DNA of 18,867 nucleotides from Anaerolineales bacterium UBA3905 (GCA_002391565.1 DGFH01000118.1:22326-41192), one strand, 5' to 3'. Counted from the stretch's first letter, positions 7,060 through 15,358 are shown. Numbers and translations: made by a program. Notes: a model not told the origin generated them from the letters alone.

Positions 7060-8351
7060 GGTGTTGCTTCAGTCAGGGCGCGTAGCCCACGATGAAAGAA
7101 GGGTGACGCAATCGGTCCTACCAAGAGCGGGTCATTGGTCTCCGCCATCCACTTACGCAGAAGCTGGCGAAGTTCGGCAAAGATTTTCGCGTACAGCGGA
7201 TCATCGACGCGATTGACGCGCTCGTGCGGATCATCGATCAAGTCGTATAGCTCGAAGGGCGGGCGCTCGACGACAATTTCTTCAATCAGCGCCGGATAGA
7301 TCGGGCTACGCATGACGTCGCCCGGCACATTCATGATCCCCGGCTCGGCGTTCCAGATCAGCTTAAAGCGCTCCGTGCGCACGCCACGCTGCGGTTCATA
7401 GGCAGTGTGAAAGGTTTTCTCGGCGAAGAGGTGCAGGCGCGGCGTGTACGCATTGCCGCGCAGCAAGCTGGCGAAGCTGTGTCCTTGCAGCGCACCCGGC
7501 AGCGGCGCTTCCAACATCTCCAGGATGGTGGGAAGGATATCCACATTGCTAATCAGCTCGTCGTAGACGCGTCCACCTGTCAGCCCCAATGCGGGCGCCA
7601 CCATGAGCAGCGCCGTCTGCAAGCCGGGGTCATAGAGCGTACACTTGGCGCGCGGCATCGCCAACCCGTGATCGGTGGTGAAGATCAGCCATGTGTCGTG
7701 TAACAGACCACTATCCTGCAGCGCTGCCCAGATGCGCCCAACTGCGGCATCCATGACGCCAATCACGCCTTGCAGTTCGGCAAACTCCTGTCGGGCGGCG
7801 TCGCTCTGCGGCAGATAGGGTGGCATCTGTACGCCGTGGCTGGCGTCGGGCGGCGCCTGCCGGTAGCGCCCCTGTGCGTCGCGGTGCGGTTCCGGAAAAC
7901 CAATGTTGAGAAAGAAAGGCTGCGAAGGTCGCTGTATCAGAAATGCCACGACATGATCGGCAATAGCGGCAGCGTGGTCAGCGGGTATAGCGTGGTCGAA
8001 GCCAAGCGCCTGCACGGAGGCAACATCGTGGCCGGTGACATGTTGTACGCCAACCTGGATGGTGTGATAGCCGATTTGCTGAAGATGAAGCGCCAGGTGT
8101 ACTTCATCGGGGTGCAACCGCCAGTCAAAGGGCGGATGCGCCAGCCCTAACATGCCGGTGGCGTGTGGATAACGTCCGGTGTAGAGCGCCGCGCGGCTGG
8201 GGCTGCACTGCGGTGCGGTGCAGAAGCTGTTGCGGAAACGCACGCCTGCCGCCGCCAGCGCATCGAGATTGGGTGAGGGCACGCTCGTCCAGCCATAACA
8301 GCCAAGATGCTGTCCCAAGTCGTGGCAGTCGATGAGGATCAGGTTAGTCAT
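7056..8351 (-). CDS. Cytoplasmic type I (formylglycine) sulfatase
   Basis: Type I sulfatases hydrolyse sulfate esters or sulfamates using a formylglycine made from Cys in C-x-P-x-R. Here the motif is CSPSRAALYTGR with Cys49. Metal ligands are likely Asp8 and Asp11 (LIDCHDLGQHLGCYG) plus Asp227/His228 in TTDHG; Lys236 follows. A C-terminal FELYDLIDDPHERVN block is typical of the family. The usual GKxH block reads GVQH (101-104), so its Lys is Val102. The 431-residue protein starts directly at the first beta strand with no signal peptide, so it should act in the cytoplasm on an imported substrate. It begins 4 bases after the MalG-type permease stop, with a GGGTGAGG ribosome site inside that gene. 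The activating enzyme (FGE or anSME) is not in the window. The exact sulfated substrate is unknown. Confidence 0.9.
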   Translation of the reverse strand: MTNLILIDCHDLGQHLGCYGWTSVPSPNLDALAAAGVRFRNSFCTAPQCSPSRAALYTGRYPHATGMLGLAHPPFDWRLHPDEVHLALHLQQIGYHTIQVGVQHVTGHDVASVQALGFDHAIPADHAAAIADHVVAFLIQRPSQPFFLNIGFPEPHRDAQGRYRQAPPDASHGVQMPPYLPQSDAARQEFAELQGVIGVMDAAVGRIWAALQDSGLLHDTWLIFTTDHGLAMPRAKCTLYDPGLQTALLMVAPALGLTGGRVYDELISNVDILPTILEMLEAPLPGALQGHSFASLLRGNAYTPRLHLFAEKTFHTAYEPQRGVRTERFKLIWNAEPGIMNVPGDVMRSPIYPALIEEIVVERPPFELYDLIDDPHERVNRVDDPLYAKIFAELRQLLRKWMAETNDPLLVGPIASPFFHRGLRALTEATP

Positions 8352-8355
8352 CGCC

Positions 8356-9198
8356 TCACCCTTTGACTGCGCCCGCCGTCAGCCCGGCGGCGATACGATT
8401 CTGGAAGATCAGCACCAGCACAACCAATGGAATCGTGACGATCATCGCCGCCGCCATGATCTCGGCCACCGGCTCCTGCATGGCGTCGATGCCGCTGAAC
8501 TGTGCGATGGCAACGGTCACGGTCTGTGCGTCCGGATTGGTGATAGTGAAGTTGAGCGCAAAGAGATACTCATTCCAGGAGCTGACAAAGGAGAGCAGCC
8601 CAGTTGTCACTAACGCAGGCGCCAGCAGCGGCAGCAAGATCAACCGGAAGGTCTGGAAGGGTGAGGCGCCATCGACGATAGCGGCCTGCTCGATCTCGGC
8701 GGGCAGGCCGCGAAAGAAGCTGGTCAGCACCCAGACGGTGAAAGGCAGCGTGAAAACAGGATAGGTGAGGATCAACGCAAAGGGCGTGCCAAAAACGCCA
8801 AACTCGCGCACGATCGTGTACAGCCCTGACAGAATCGAGATAGCAGGGAACATTGTCATCGAAAGCACAAGATAGAGCAACAACATCCGCCCGCGAAAGC
8901 GCAGCCGCCCCAACGCGTAAGCGGCAAAGGCGCCAACCATCAGTGAAAGCACCGCCGTTGTCCCGGCCACGAACGCCGAATTGCGCAGCGCCACCAGGAA
9001 GCCTCCGTCGCGCAGCACATACTGGTAATTTTTCAGCGTCCACGTCTGCGGCAGATAGGCAGCGCGGCCAAAGAGTTCGTTTTCGGTCTTGAACGAAGTC
9101 GTCAGCGCCCAATAGAAGGGAAAGAGCGCATAGATCGCAATGACGATCACCAATAGATAGAACAACCCACGTCGCAGCATTTCACCCAAACGCGCCAT
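8356..9198 (-). CDS. ABC sugar importer permease, MalG/UgpE type
   Basis: This inner-membrane subunit has 280 residues, the usual length of a MalG-type permease, with six predicted membrane spans starting at LFYLLVIVIAIYALFPFYWAL (about 12-32). The cytoplasmic EAA loop that docks on the ATPase is visible as EIEQAAIVDGASPFQTF. The conserved KTENELF block follows the first span, as in carbohydrate uptake class 1 permeases. Its ATG shares one base with the stop of the preceding permease gene (TGATG at 9200-9196), so the two are translationally coupled. It pairs with the product of 9198-10781 to form the channel fed by the lipoprotein at 10885-12225. Specificity lies in the binding protein and is not visible here. 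Confidence 0.93.
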   Translation of the reverse strand: MARLGEMLRRGLFYLLVIVIAIYALFPFYWALTTSFKTENELFGRAAYLPQTWTLKNYQYVLRDGGFLVALRNSAFVAGTTAVLSLMVGAFAAYALGRLRFRGRMLLLYLVLSMTMFPAISILSGLYTIVREFGVFGTPFALILTYPVFTLPFTVWVLTSFFRGLPAEIEQAAIVDGASPFQTFRLILLPLLAPALVTTGLLSFVSSWNEYLFALNFTITNPDAQTVTVAIAQFSGIDAMQEPVAEIMAAAMIVTIPLVVLVLIFQNRIAAGLTAGAVKG

Positions 9199-10781
9199 CA
9201 GTCGGTCTCCACATTCAACATGCGTACATAGATGAAGGCGAACACAGAGATCAACACAAAGAGGATGATGCTCACCGCCGAGGCGTAGCCATCCTGTCGA
9301 TTGTTGACCAACACCTCGTAGTTATAAGTCGCCATCGACAACTTCTGGCGGCCAAAGAGTACGTTGAAGAGGTCGAAGACGCGCAGGGCATCGAGCGTGC
9401 GGAAGACCAACGCCACCGCAATCGTTGGGCGTAATAGCGGCAACGTGATCGCAAAGAAGCGGCGCACAGCCGAAGCGCCATCCACGCTGGCGGCCTCGTA
9501 GAGATCTTTCGAGATCGACTGCAACCCGGCCAATAGCAACAATGCCATAAAAGGCGCTGTCTTCCACACATCCACCAAAATCACAGCCGGAAGTTGCAGT
9601 GACACGGAGGAGAGCCACGCTTGCGGCGCCGTGATGACCCCCAAGTCCATCAAAACGCGGTTGATGATCCCGGCGCTGGTGTCCTTAAGCATTAGCTCCC
9701 ATAGACGCGCTGAAATGACAGTTGGGATCGCCCAAGGGATCAGCATCACGGCGCGCATCATGCCGCGCCCGCGAAAGCTAGAGTTGACGGTAAGCGCCAT
9801 GAAGAGCGCTAACAACAACTCCAGCGTCACCGAAAAGACGACAAAAACCAGCGTTGTCCCAATGCTCTGAAGGAAGTCGGCGTCTGCACCGCTAATCGCC
9901 AGCGCCTGCGGCGGGTCGCGGCGCGGCAGTGGAATGTTCCAAACTGTACGATAGCCTTGCTGCATTAGGCTGCGGTCGATGGATTCCCAGCGCACCGTGC
10001 CATCGGCGCGCGTGGCGCACGCGCCTGTTGCCGCATCCACGCGACAGCCTGTCACATCCACGCGCACGCCGAGCAAGTTCTGGTAATTCTGCAGACCAAC
10101 GAAGTTGGGTGCCTGCGGGCTGGCAAAGCGTTTGTCAGTCAGGCTGCGAATGAAAGTCTGCTCTAACGGGCGCGCCGCTACAAAGACAAAGACCACCAGC
10201 GTCGGCATCAGCAGATTCCAGGCCACGCGCGCCTCGCGTTGACTGAGCTGCTCACGCCCGGCGAAGACGCTCTCCGCGTTGCCGCGCAGCCAGCGCCATG
10301 CCCACCACAACACCAAACCGGCGAGCAGGGTTGCTCCTGTGCGCATGATCAGCGTTGTATCGACCGGTGCATTGGACCGCTGCACAAACCCAACGACCAT
10401 CTCCAGCGCGCTGGCGGCTGCGACCACCAGCGCCCCGCCTGTTAGCCAGATCAACACCGACTGCGCCCAACGCGCCGCCACGACATCGCGTTTGCGCAGC
10501 CGCAACCCCAACCTGATTGCCGCCAGACTTAGCCCAATTACCAGCAACGGCATGGCGATGCCGAACTGTGTCAGGAAGGCCATGATCGATGAAGGGGGCT
10601 GCTCACCTGGCGCAGGCGTCCAGGCCAGCGCAGCGCGGATGGTGGGGTCATTGAACACGGCCAACGCAAACCACACGAGCGCGGCCACACCCATCAGCAC
10701 AAAGAGAGCAGCCAACAGCAGCGCTGCGCCGCGTCCAGTTTGTGGTCGAGAAGTTGTCTCTGCGTGGTGCATGACTGTCAC
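9198..10781 (-). CDS. ABC sugar importer permease, MalF/UgpA type, with long N-terminal membrane extension
   Basis: The protein has 527 residues against roughly 300 for a typical MalF/UgpA-type permease. The core starts near residue 185 (WNLLMPTLVVFVFVAARPLEQTF) and contains the EAA loop DLYEAASVDGASAVRRF. The first 180 residues add about four extra hydrophobic segments. A long loop after the first core span carries a Cys pair (VTGCRVDAATGACATRADG), presumably outside the membrane. The annotated start is a GTG at 10781; an ATG at 10772 is an equally good choice, and neither has a clear Shine-Dalgarno sequence. A hairpin lies between this gene and the upstream binding-protein gene. No ATPase gene follows, so a shared MsmK/UgpC-type ATPase encoded elsewhere is expected. 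Confidence 0.92.
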   Translation of the reverse strand: MTVMHHAETTSRPQTGRGAALLLAALFVLMGVAALVWFALAVFNDPTIRAALAWTPAPGEQPPSSIMAFLTQFGIAMPLLVIGLSLAAIRLGLRLRKRDVVAARWAQSVLIWLTGGALVVAAASALEMVVGFVQRSNAPVDTTLIMRTGATLLAGLVLWWAWRWLRGNAESVFAGREQLSQREARVAWNLLMPTLVVFVFVAARPLEQTFIRSLTDKRFASPQAPNFVGLQNYQNLLGVRVDVTGCRVDAATGACATRADGTVRWESIDRSLMQQGYRTVWNIPLPRRDPPQALAISGADADFLQSIGTTLVFVVFSVTLELLLALFMALTVNSSFRGRGMMRAVMLIPWAIPTVISARLWELMLKDTSAGIINRVLMDLGVITAPQAWLSSVSLQLPAVILVDVWKTAPFMALLLLAGLQSISKDLYEAASVDGASAVRRFFAITLPLLRPTIAVALVFRTLDALRVFDLFNVLFGRQKLSMATYNYEVLVNNRQDGYASAVSIILFVLISVFAFIYVRMLNVETD

Positions 10782-10804
10782 CGCAATTCAGGTTTCAGGG
10801 GCGA

Positions 10805-10871
10805 CATGAACGCAGACGGGGCGCTATTGCTCGCTTGCGCGCGGCAACTTATCGCGCTGACTGCGTTCATG
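10805..10871 (-). promoter_or_regulatory. Intercistronic stem-loop between binding-protein and permease genes
   Basis: A perfect 11-bp inverted repeat (CATGAACGCAG at 10805-10815, CTGCGTTCATG at 10861-10871) bounds 45 bases that can pair further (GCGC with GCGC, TTGC with GCAA). It lies in the 103-bp gap after the lipoprotein stop. Such hairpins often protect the upstream message and lower expression of the permeases relative to the binding protein. That role is inference; there is no U-run, so it is probably not a full terminator. Confidence 0.6.
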
Positions 10872-10884
10872 CCTGCCTACGAAC

Positions 10885-12225
10885 CTATTGACCGAGCAAC
10901 TTTTGCAAATCAAGCTCCAACAACTCGAGCGCAGTGGCCGCATCCTCCTCGCCGGTCAAAATCGAGTGCACCGCCGTGAAGTAAAGCGTCGAGACTTCGT
11001 TGTATTTCCCTGCCGTCACTGTGGAGGGGCGCGGCGTGGTAATCGCCACGATCGCCGGGTCAGCAAAGGGGATCGCCGCCTTGATGTCTGGGTCTTCATA
11101 GAGGGCGGCCACTGCCGGCGGCGACGATGTGTCAATCGAGTAGTGCTTTTGATTCTCTGCACTCGTCATGTAGGCGGCAAAAGCTGCTGCAGCCTCCGGA
11201 TGCTTGGAGTAGCGCGACACGCCGATGTGCCAGCCACCCAACGCCGCTGCACCCACACCTGCATCACCAGCTGGCACCGGCGCTACAGCAAAGTTGCCGC
11301 CGATCGCCTCACTATCGCGACTGCTGCTGTAGGCGTAGGGCCAGTTGCGCATAAAGGCTGCATTGCCTGCGTGCCAGACCGCGCGCGCATCTTCCTCCTG
11401 ATAGCTCACAACGCCGGGCGGGCTGATTGTGCCTACCCAGCCAGCGGCGCGCTCGAAGGCGGCAGCCGTCTCCGGATTGTTGACCTGAATCTCACCTTCT
11501 GGGCTGACGATCATGCCGCCGCCATTGGAGACCTGCCACTCCAACGCGTTCGTCGTCAGGCCTTCGTAGGCGTTGCCCTGCCACACGAAGCCCCAGAATT
11601 CGCTGTTGCCCGCTGCGCGTTCTCCATCTTGAATGGTCTGCGCCATCATCGCCAGCTCGTCCCAGGTGGCAGGCGGTGCGTCGAAACCATACTTCTCCAG
11701 CAGGTCGGTGCGGTAGTAGAGCATCCCAAAGCCGATGCGCAGCGGCAACGCCACCAGGCGCCCATCCACTGTATCATTGACGATCAGCGCGGGCAGGTAG
11801 GAGTCAATCTGCTCCTGCGACACGAATTGTTTCATGTCTAGTAGATGATCCGCTAGCAAGCCAGGCCAGATTACATCGACGCGGATTACGTCGAGGTCGG
11901 CGCTTTGCGCCTCGAAGGCGGTCAGGTAGGAGGCCAGCAGGTTCTGGCCATTGGCATCGCCTTCGATACGGTTGACGGTGATGTTGGGGCACAACGCCTT
12001 AAAGCGTTCGATCGTGGCGGCCTCAGCCACAGGGTGCTTGCCCGCCGGGTCGCCTACGTAGGTGATCGTCACCTCTTCATCGGCGCCGCAGACGGAAGGC
12101 GCCGCTGCCTCCGCCGGTGCGGCTTCGGTGGCGGCTTCTTCAGCGACCGGCGCCGCCACCGGTGCAACGCAGCCTGCCAGCAAACCAAACACAACAACCA
12201 GCGTCAAGAGAGTGAGTTTGCGCAT
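10885..12225 (-). CDS. Sugar ABC transporter substrate-binding lipoprotein (family 1)
   Basis: The 446-residue product starts MRKLTLLTLVVVFGLLAGC. The lipobox LAGC ends at Cys19, where lipid attachment anchors the mature protein outside the membrane. An Ala/Glu/Pro-rich linker follows (about 20-42), then the ligand-binding fold: VTITYVGDPAG, an ExFKxxCPNITVNRI strand pair, DVIRVDVIWPGLLA and the LPLRIGFGMLYYRTDLLEKYG block typical of MalE-like family 1 proteins. I chose the ATG at 12225 because GAAAGGAAAGGA sits just upstream and the signal peptide begins there; a GTG at 12279 would add 18 hydrophilic residues before it. It captures the substrate for the two permeases downstream. The ligand is not predictable from sequence alone. 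Confidence 0.93.
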   Translation of the reverse strand: MRKLTLLTLVVVFGLLAGCVAPVAAPVAEEAATEAAPAEAAAPSVCGADEEVTITYVGDPAGKHPVAEAATIERFKALCPNITVNRIEGDANGQNLLASYLTAFEAQSADLDVIRVDVIWPGLLADHLLDMKQFVSQEQIDSYLPALIVNDTVDGRLVALPLRIGFGMLYYRTDLLEKYGFDAPPATWDELAMMAQTIQDGERAAGNSEFWGFVWQGNAYEGLTTNALEWQVSNGGGMIVSPEGEIQVNNPETAAAFERAAGWVGTISPPGVVSYQEEDARAVWHAGNAAFMRNWPYAYSSSRDSEAIGGNFAVAPVPAGDAGVGAAALGGWHIGVSRYSKHPEAAAAFAAYMTSAENQKHYSIDTSSPPAVAALYEDPDIKAAIPFADPAIVAITTPRPSTVTAGKYNEVSTLYFTAVHSILTGEEDAATALELLELDLQKLLGQ

Positions 12226-12309
12226 GTGAGAGTCCTTTCCTTTCAAGTTGCAAGTTCGGTCGACTACTCCGTTACACAATACTGACAGTTGGGTGGGTTC
12301 TCCTTCCTT

Positions 12310-13818
12310 TCAGCATTCCACCCAGATTGGTGAACTCCACGCCCATTGATCGTTGCGCTGCCGCACGCGCACGGTGTACCAGTCGCGTTGCGTTGCAGCG
12401 TGACGATGCAAAAACGCAAAGCGATGGTGATATTCCGTCTGCGGCGCCGCGCGGTGAAAACAGATCGCTGGCGACACAAAGCCGCCCAGATAGAAAGTGC
12501 GCGCGCCGGTCATCAACTCGCCCAGCGCCAGCACAATCTGCTGCCCATCGAAGACTACATGTAGCTGTGTCGCCGCGTCTCCCTCGACTTCCAGCGCCAA
12601 CCCCTCCGTGCCCGGCGTGTGCAACGAGGGATTTTGCCGCGTGCGCGTCTGAAAGCGAACATGACCGGCGTCGAGTTGCTGCCAATGGCTGCTGGCGTAA
12701 TCGTGATCGGTTGGATCGTCGGTGGGGCCATATCCGCGAAAACGCGGTTCGACGCCCCGCACTGCACCGCCAGTCACGCGCAGATCGACATCCCACGTTG
12801 TGGCGCCGGCGCGCTCACCCCAGCCCACTTCAATGTAGAGCTTGTAGACGCCATGCTCGGTTGGCTGAGCGAAGATGTTCTCGCGATGGATGATCTGGTT
12901 GTTGTGCAGCACCTCGACATAGTCCAGTGTGTCGCCGCCCGCCGCTGCCACCTCGATCCAGCGTTCCTGCGCCGGCGGACAGATCGCTCCCATCGGCTGG
13001 CCGTTGACGGCAAAAGCCAGTTCGATACGGTCACCCGTCAGCGCGTAGGTGCGCCGGTTGGCGATAGCCTCCCAGATGGCATCGCGCGTCAGCGCCGTTG
13101 CCCAGACGCCGAGGCGACCGTAGCCGTAACTGCCTGGAAAGGCATTGTGATGGTCGGTCGAGCCGATAACGCCGAAGATGTGGCCCTGCGCCCAACCATA
13201 GTGCGCTGTGCTCTGTTCGTGACGTGGCCCCATCGAATGTAAATAGGGGTACGGTCCTTCGCTGCTTTCAGAGAGGCCATGAAATGAAAAAATCTCGGCG
13301 ACTGGAGACAGATCCGGGGTAAAGGCCGCCCAGTTGATGCCCCGTGAACCACGCTTATAGCCAATATGATGCGGAATCAAGAAAGCAGATGCGGGCGCCT
13401 GTTTGACTGCCGAGCGCAACGTCGCCAAATCCGGCGCATCAATGATCGGTGCATTGGCGGCCTGCTTATAATAGACACAGTAATCACCATAGGCATTGGA
13501 ATGCCACTCAAAACTGGCAAAGGTGACGAAGCGCCCATCTTCGTTTTGCGCGTCGATGGCAGCCAGGTAGCCCGGCCAATTCGCCTGCGCACGCGCAAAC
13601 CCCGTGCGGTGATATTCGACCAGATACTCAAGCGCCGGGTCATTCACCGGCAAGTCAGGCCAGACGGCATGCACCGTGACGCTGGCAAAATCAAGCTGTA
13701 GGCGAGCGTTGTATAAAGCTGCGTCCAACGAGCCATGCCCATAGCTCAGGTCACAATGATTGTGCAGGTCGCCAAAATAGACGCCAAAGGGTTGATAAGC
13801 AGTGATCTGCATAGACAT
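12310..13818 (-). CDS. PHP/DUF3604-like metal-dependent hydrolase
   Basis: The 502-residue protein opens with YFGDLHNHCDLSYGHGSLDAAL (Asp17, His19 and His21 as likely metal ligands), followed by LDFASVTVHA, FEWHSNAYGDYCVYY, LIPHHIGY and GSTDHHNAFPGSYGYG. This ordered series of His/Asp motifs is typical of PHP-type amidohydrolase folds and of DUF3604 proteins. A beta-rich C-terminal half follows, with no further motif I recognise. There is no signal peptide, so it is probably cytoplasmic. It is the first gene of the catabolic operon, about 130 bases downstream of the predicted transcription start, and is followed 84 bp later by the binding protein. Substrate and reaction are unknown; phosphoester or other ester cleavage on the imported compound is only a guess. 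A start at 13812 (third codon) is also possible. Confidence 0.8.
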   Translation of the reverse strand: MSMQITAYQPFGVYFGDLHNHCDLSYGHGSLDAALYNARLQLDFASVTVHAVWPDLPVNDPALEYLVEYHRTGFARAQANWPGYLAAIDAQNEDGRFVTFASFEWHSNAYGDYCVYYKQAANAPIIDAPDLATLRSAVKQAPASAFLIPHHIGYKRGSRGINWAAFTPDLSPVAEIFSFHGLSESSEGPYPYLHSMGPRHEQSTAHYGWAQGHIFGVIGSTDHHNAFPGSYGYGRLGVWATALTRDAIWEAIANRRTYALTGDRIELAFAVNGQPMGAICPPAQERWIEVAAAGGDTLDYVEVLHNNQIIHRENIFAQPTEHGVYKLYIEVGWGERAGATTWDVDLRVTGGAVRGVEPRFRGYGPTDDPTDHDYASSHWQQLDAGHVRFQTRTRQNPSLHTPGTEGLALEVEGDAATQLHVVFDGQQIVLALGELMTGARTFYLGGFVSPAICFHRAAPQTEYHHRFAFLHRHAATQRDWYTVRVRQRNDQWAWSSPIWVEC

Positions 13819-13929
13819 GATGCGATGCCAGCCGCCTTTCGCACATCACGGTGCGACATGCCAGGCTAATTCCTGGTGGCTCTGCTACAATGACACGCTG
13901 ATGGCAACCAGGAGAATAATTTTTGGCTA

Positions 13930-13958
13930 TTGATTGTTGAAGACGATAGTTTTATAAT
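13930..13958 (+). promoter_or_regulatory. Promoter of the ROK regulator gene
   Basis: TTGATT (13930-13935) and a perfect TATAAT (13953-13958) are 17 bases apart on the plus strand. The expected start near 13965 gives a leader of about 40 nt. There is no clear Shine-Dalgarno sequence before the ATG at 14003. Confidence 0.7.
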
Positions 13959-13975
13959 ATCATTTATAAAAGTAT
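13946..13975. promoter_or_regulatory. Quasi-palindromic operator, probable ROK binding site
   Basis: Two 12-base half sites, ATAGTTTTATAA and TTATAAAAGTAT, are separated by TATCAT and match at 11 of 12 symmetric positions. The palindrome covers the -10 boxes of both divergent promoters, so one bound dimer could block both units. A smaller palindrome, TATTGTCAATA (13973-13983), overlaps the operon -35 box. Assignment to the adjacent ROK protein is inference from position. Confidence 0.7.
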
Positions 13976-13981
13976 TGTCAA
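13954..13981 (-). promoter_or_regulatory. Promoter of the seven-gene catabolic operon
   Basis: On the minus strand a perfect TTGACA (13981-13976) is followed after 16 bases by TATTAT (13959-13954), matching five of six positions. The start would be near 13947, giving a leader of about 130 nt before the PHP-like gene. It overlaps the plus-strand promoter of the regulator almost completely. Confidence 0.7.
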
Positions 13982-14002
13982 TATCCAATTTTAGACGCAA
14001 CC

Positions 14003-15178
14003 ATGTCACTCCAACACTCCATTATTCGGCATCTACTGACCGCACCAATGTCGCTGGCCGATTTACAGCTTGCTACGCAGGTGAGCTTACCTACCCTACG
14101 TCGCGCGGTGCAGGTGTTGGCCGATGCGCATTGGCTCCGTGTCGTTGGCCAGGCCGAAGCAAATGGTGGGCGACCGGCGATGCTTTTCGGCGTCGATGAT
14201 AGTCTGTATGCGATCATTGGTGTGCATCTGCAACTGCCAGGTGTGCGGCTGATCCTGACAGATCTGACCGGACAGGTGCTCAATGAAGTCGAGCGATTTG
14301 ACAACATGGTGCCCACGCCGGAGGAGTGTGTGCAGGCGGTGGTGGGTTATGTAGCCGAGATCAAAAATACGTTTTCGTCACGGCAAGTGTTGGGGATCGG
14401 GATTGCAACTCCAGGTTTCATCGACCTGGAAAATGGCGATATTCTCGCCATTGGGCGTGTGCCGGCATGGGGCAGCTATCCAATCTGCCGGCGGTTACAG
14501 GCGGCGTTGGCGTTGCCCGTGTATATTGCCAACGATGTTGACTGCATGGCCTTTGCTGAGCTGCAAGACACGCATGCCCCGCGTGAGGCGAATCTGGCCT
14601 ATGTTGGCTTTGATGAAGGGGTCAAATTCAGTCTATTCCTGAAGGGCGAGCTGTATAAGGGCGCGCTGGGCAACGCCGGCTTGATTGCGCCACAACTGCT
14701 GTGCGCCCCCGATCTGACCGCGCCCGACGACCTGGCGCAACTGCTGACAATCAATGGGATGAATCAGTTGTTTGCTCTACGGCTGGCGCGGCTGACAACC
14801 GAGATGCAGGCGCAATATAGCGCGATTCTGGCGGCGGCCAACCCGCGCGAGCGTGTACAGCAAATGCTGGTGCACGCAGACTTGCCGCTTTGTGAGGCGC
14901 TGGTGCGCGACCAGATCAAGGCGCTGGCGGCAACGATTGCCAACATGACCTTACTAGTGCAGCCCGATGTAGTCGTGATTGGCGGCTTGCTAAGCGCGTT
15001 GCCGGCTGCGTTATTTGCTGTGTTGGAGACGTCGCTACGAGGGTATCTGCCTGCATTGGTGAGTCACAACACCATCATCCGTCAAAGCAAGCACAACGCC
15101 CAGAGCAGTGCAGCACTGGGGTCAACTCATCATTTCTTGCAGCTTTACCTGACGCAGGCGAATGGTGAACTCGCCTGA
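14003..15178 (+). CDS. ROK-family transcriptional regulator of the divergent operon
   Basis: The 391-residue protein has an N-terminal winged helix-turn-helix (about 4-60: LADLQLATQVSLPTLRRAVQ, then a GGRPAMLF wing), as in NagC/XylR-type ROK repressors. The ROK sugar-binding fold follows, with VLGIGIATPGFIDLENGDIL, PVYIANDVDCMAFAE and a C-terminal PDVVVIGG strand. The kinase phosphate loop (DxGGT) is absent; the matching region reads GVHLQLPGVRL. The zinc motif CxCGxxGC expected after the GNAG segment is also missing. It therefore looks like a pure sugar-responsive DNA-binding protein. It is transcribed away from the catabolic operon and shares its promoter region, so it probably represses that operon and itself until the inducer sugar binds. 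Confidence 0.88.
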   Translation: MSLQHSIIRHLLTAPMSLADLQLATQVSLPTLRRAVQVLADAHWLRVVGQAEANGGRPAMLFGVDDSLYAIIGVHLQLPGVRLILTDLTGQVLNEVERFDNMVPTPEECVQAVVGYVAEIKNTFSSRQVLGIGIATPGFIDLENGDILAIGRVPAWGSYPICRRLQAALALPVYIANDVDCMAFAELQDTHAPREANLAYVGFDEGVKFSLFLKGELYKGALGNAGLIAPQLLCAPDLTAPDDLAQLLTINGMNQLFALRLARLTTEMQAQYSAILAAANPRERVQQMLVHADLPLCEALVRDQIKALAATIANMTLLVQPDVVVIGGLLSALPAALFAVLETSLRGYLPALVSHNTIIRQSKHNAQSSAALGSTHHFLQLYLTQANGELA

Positions 15179-15295
15179 ATCGAGCGCCAGGGCGTGTCAT
15201 ATCCCGCTCACCGAGCGCAGCAGGGTGGTTGTCGCCGCCAAGAGATATTTCCACAGGCGGGCGAAGATAATCTCATTGAAGCGAAAAATGAGGGT

Positions 15296-15358
<63 letters not shown>

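Noticed and set aside
12226..12279. Upstream GTG start for the binding lipoprotein
   Set aside because: The added 18 residues are hydrophilic and would bury the signal peptide; the strong ribosome site and lipobox support the ATG at 12225.
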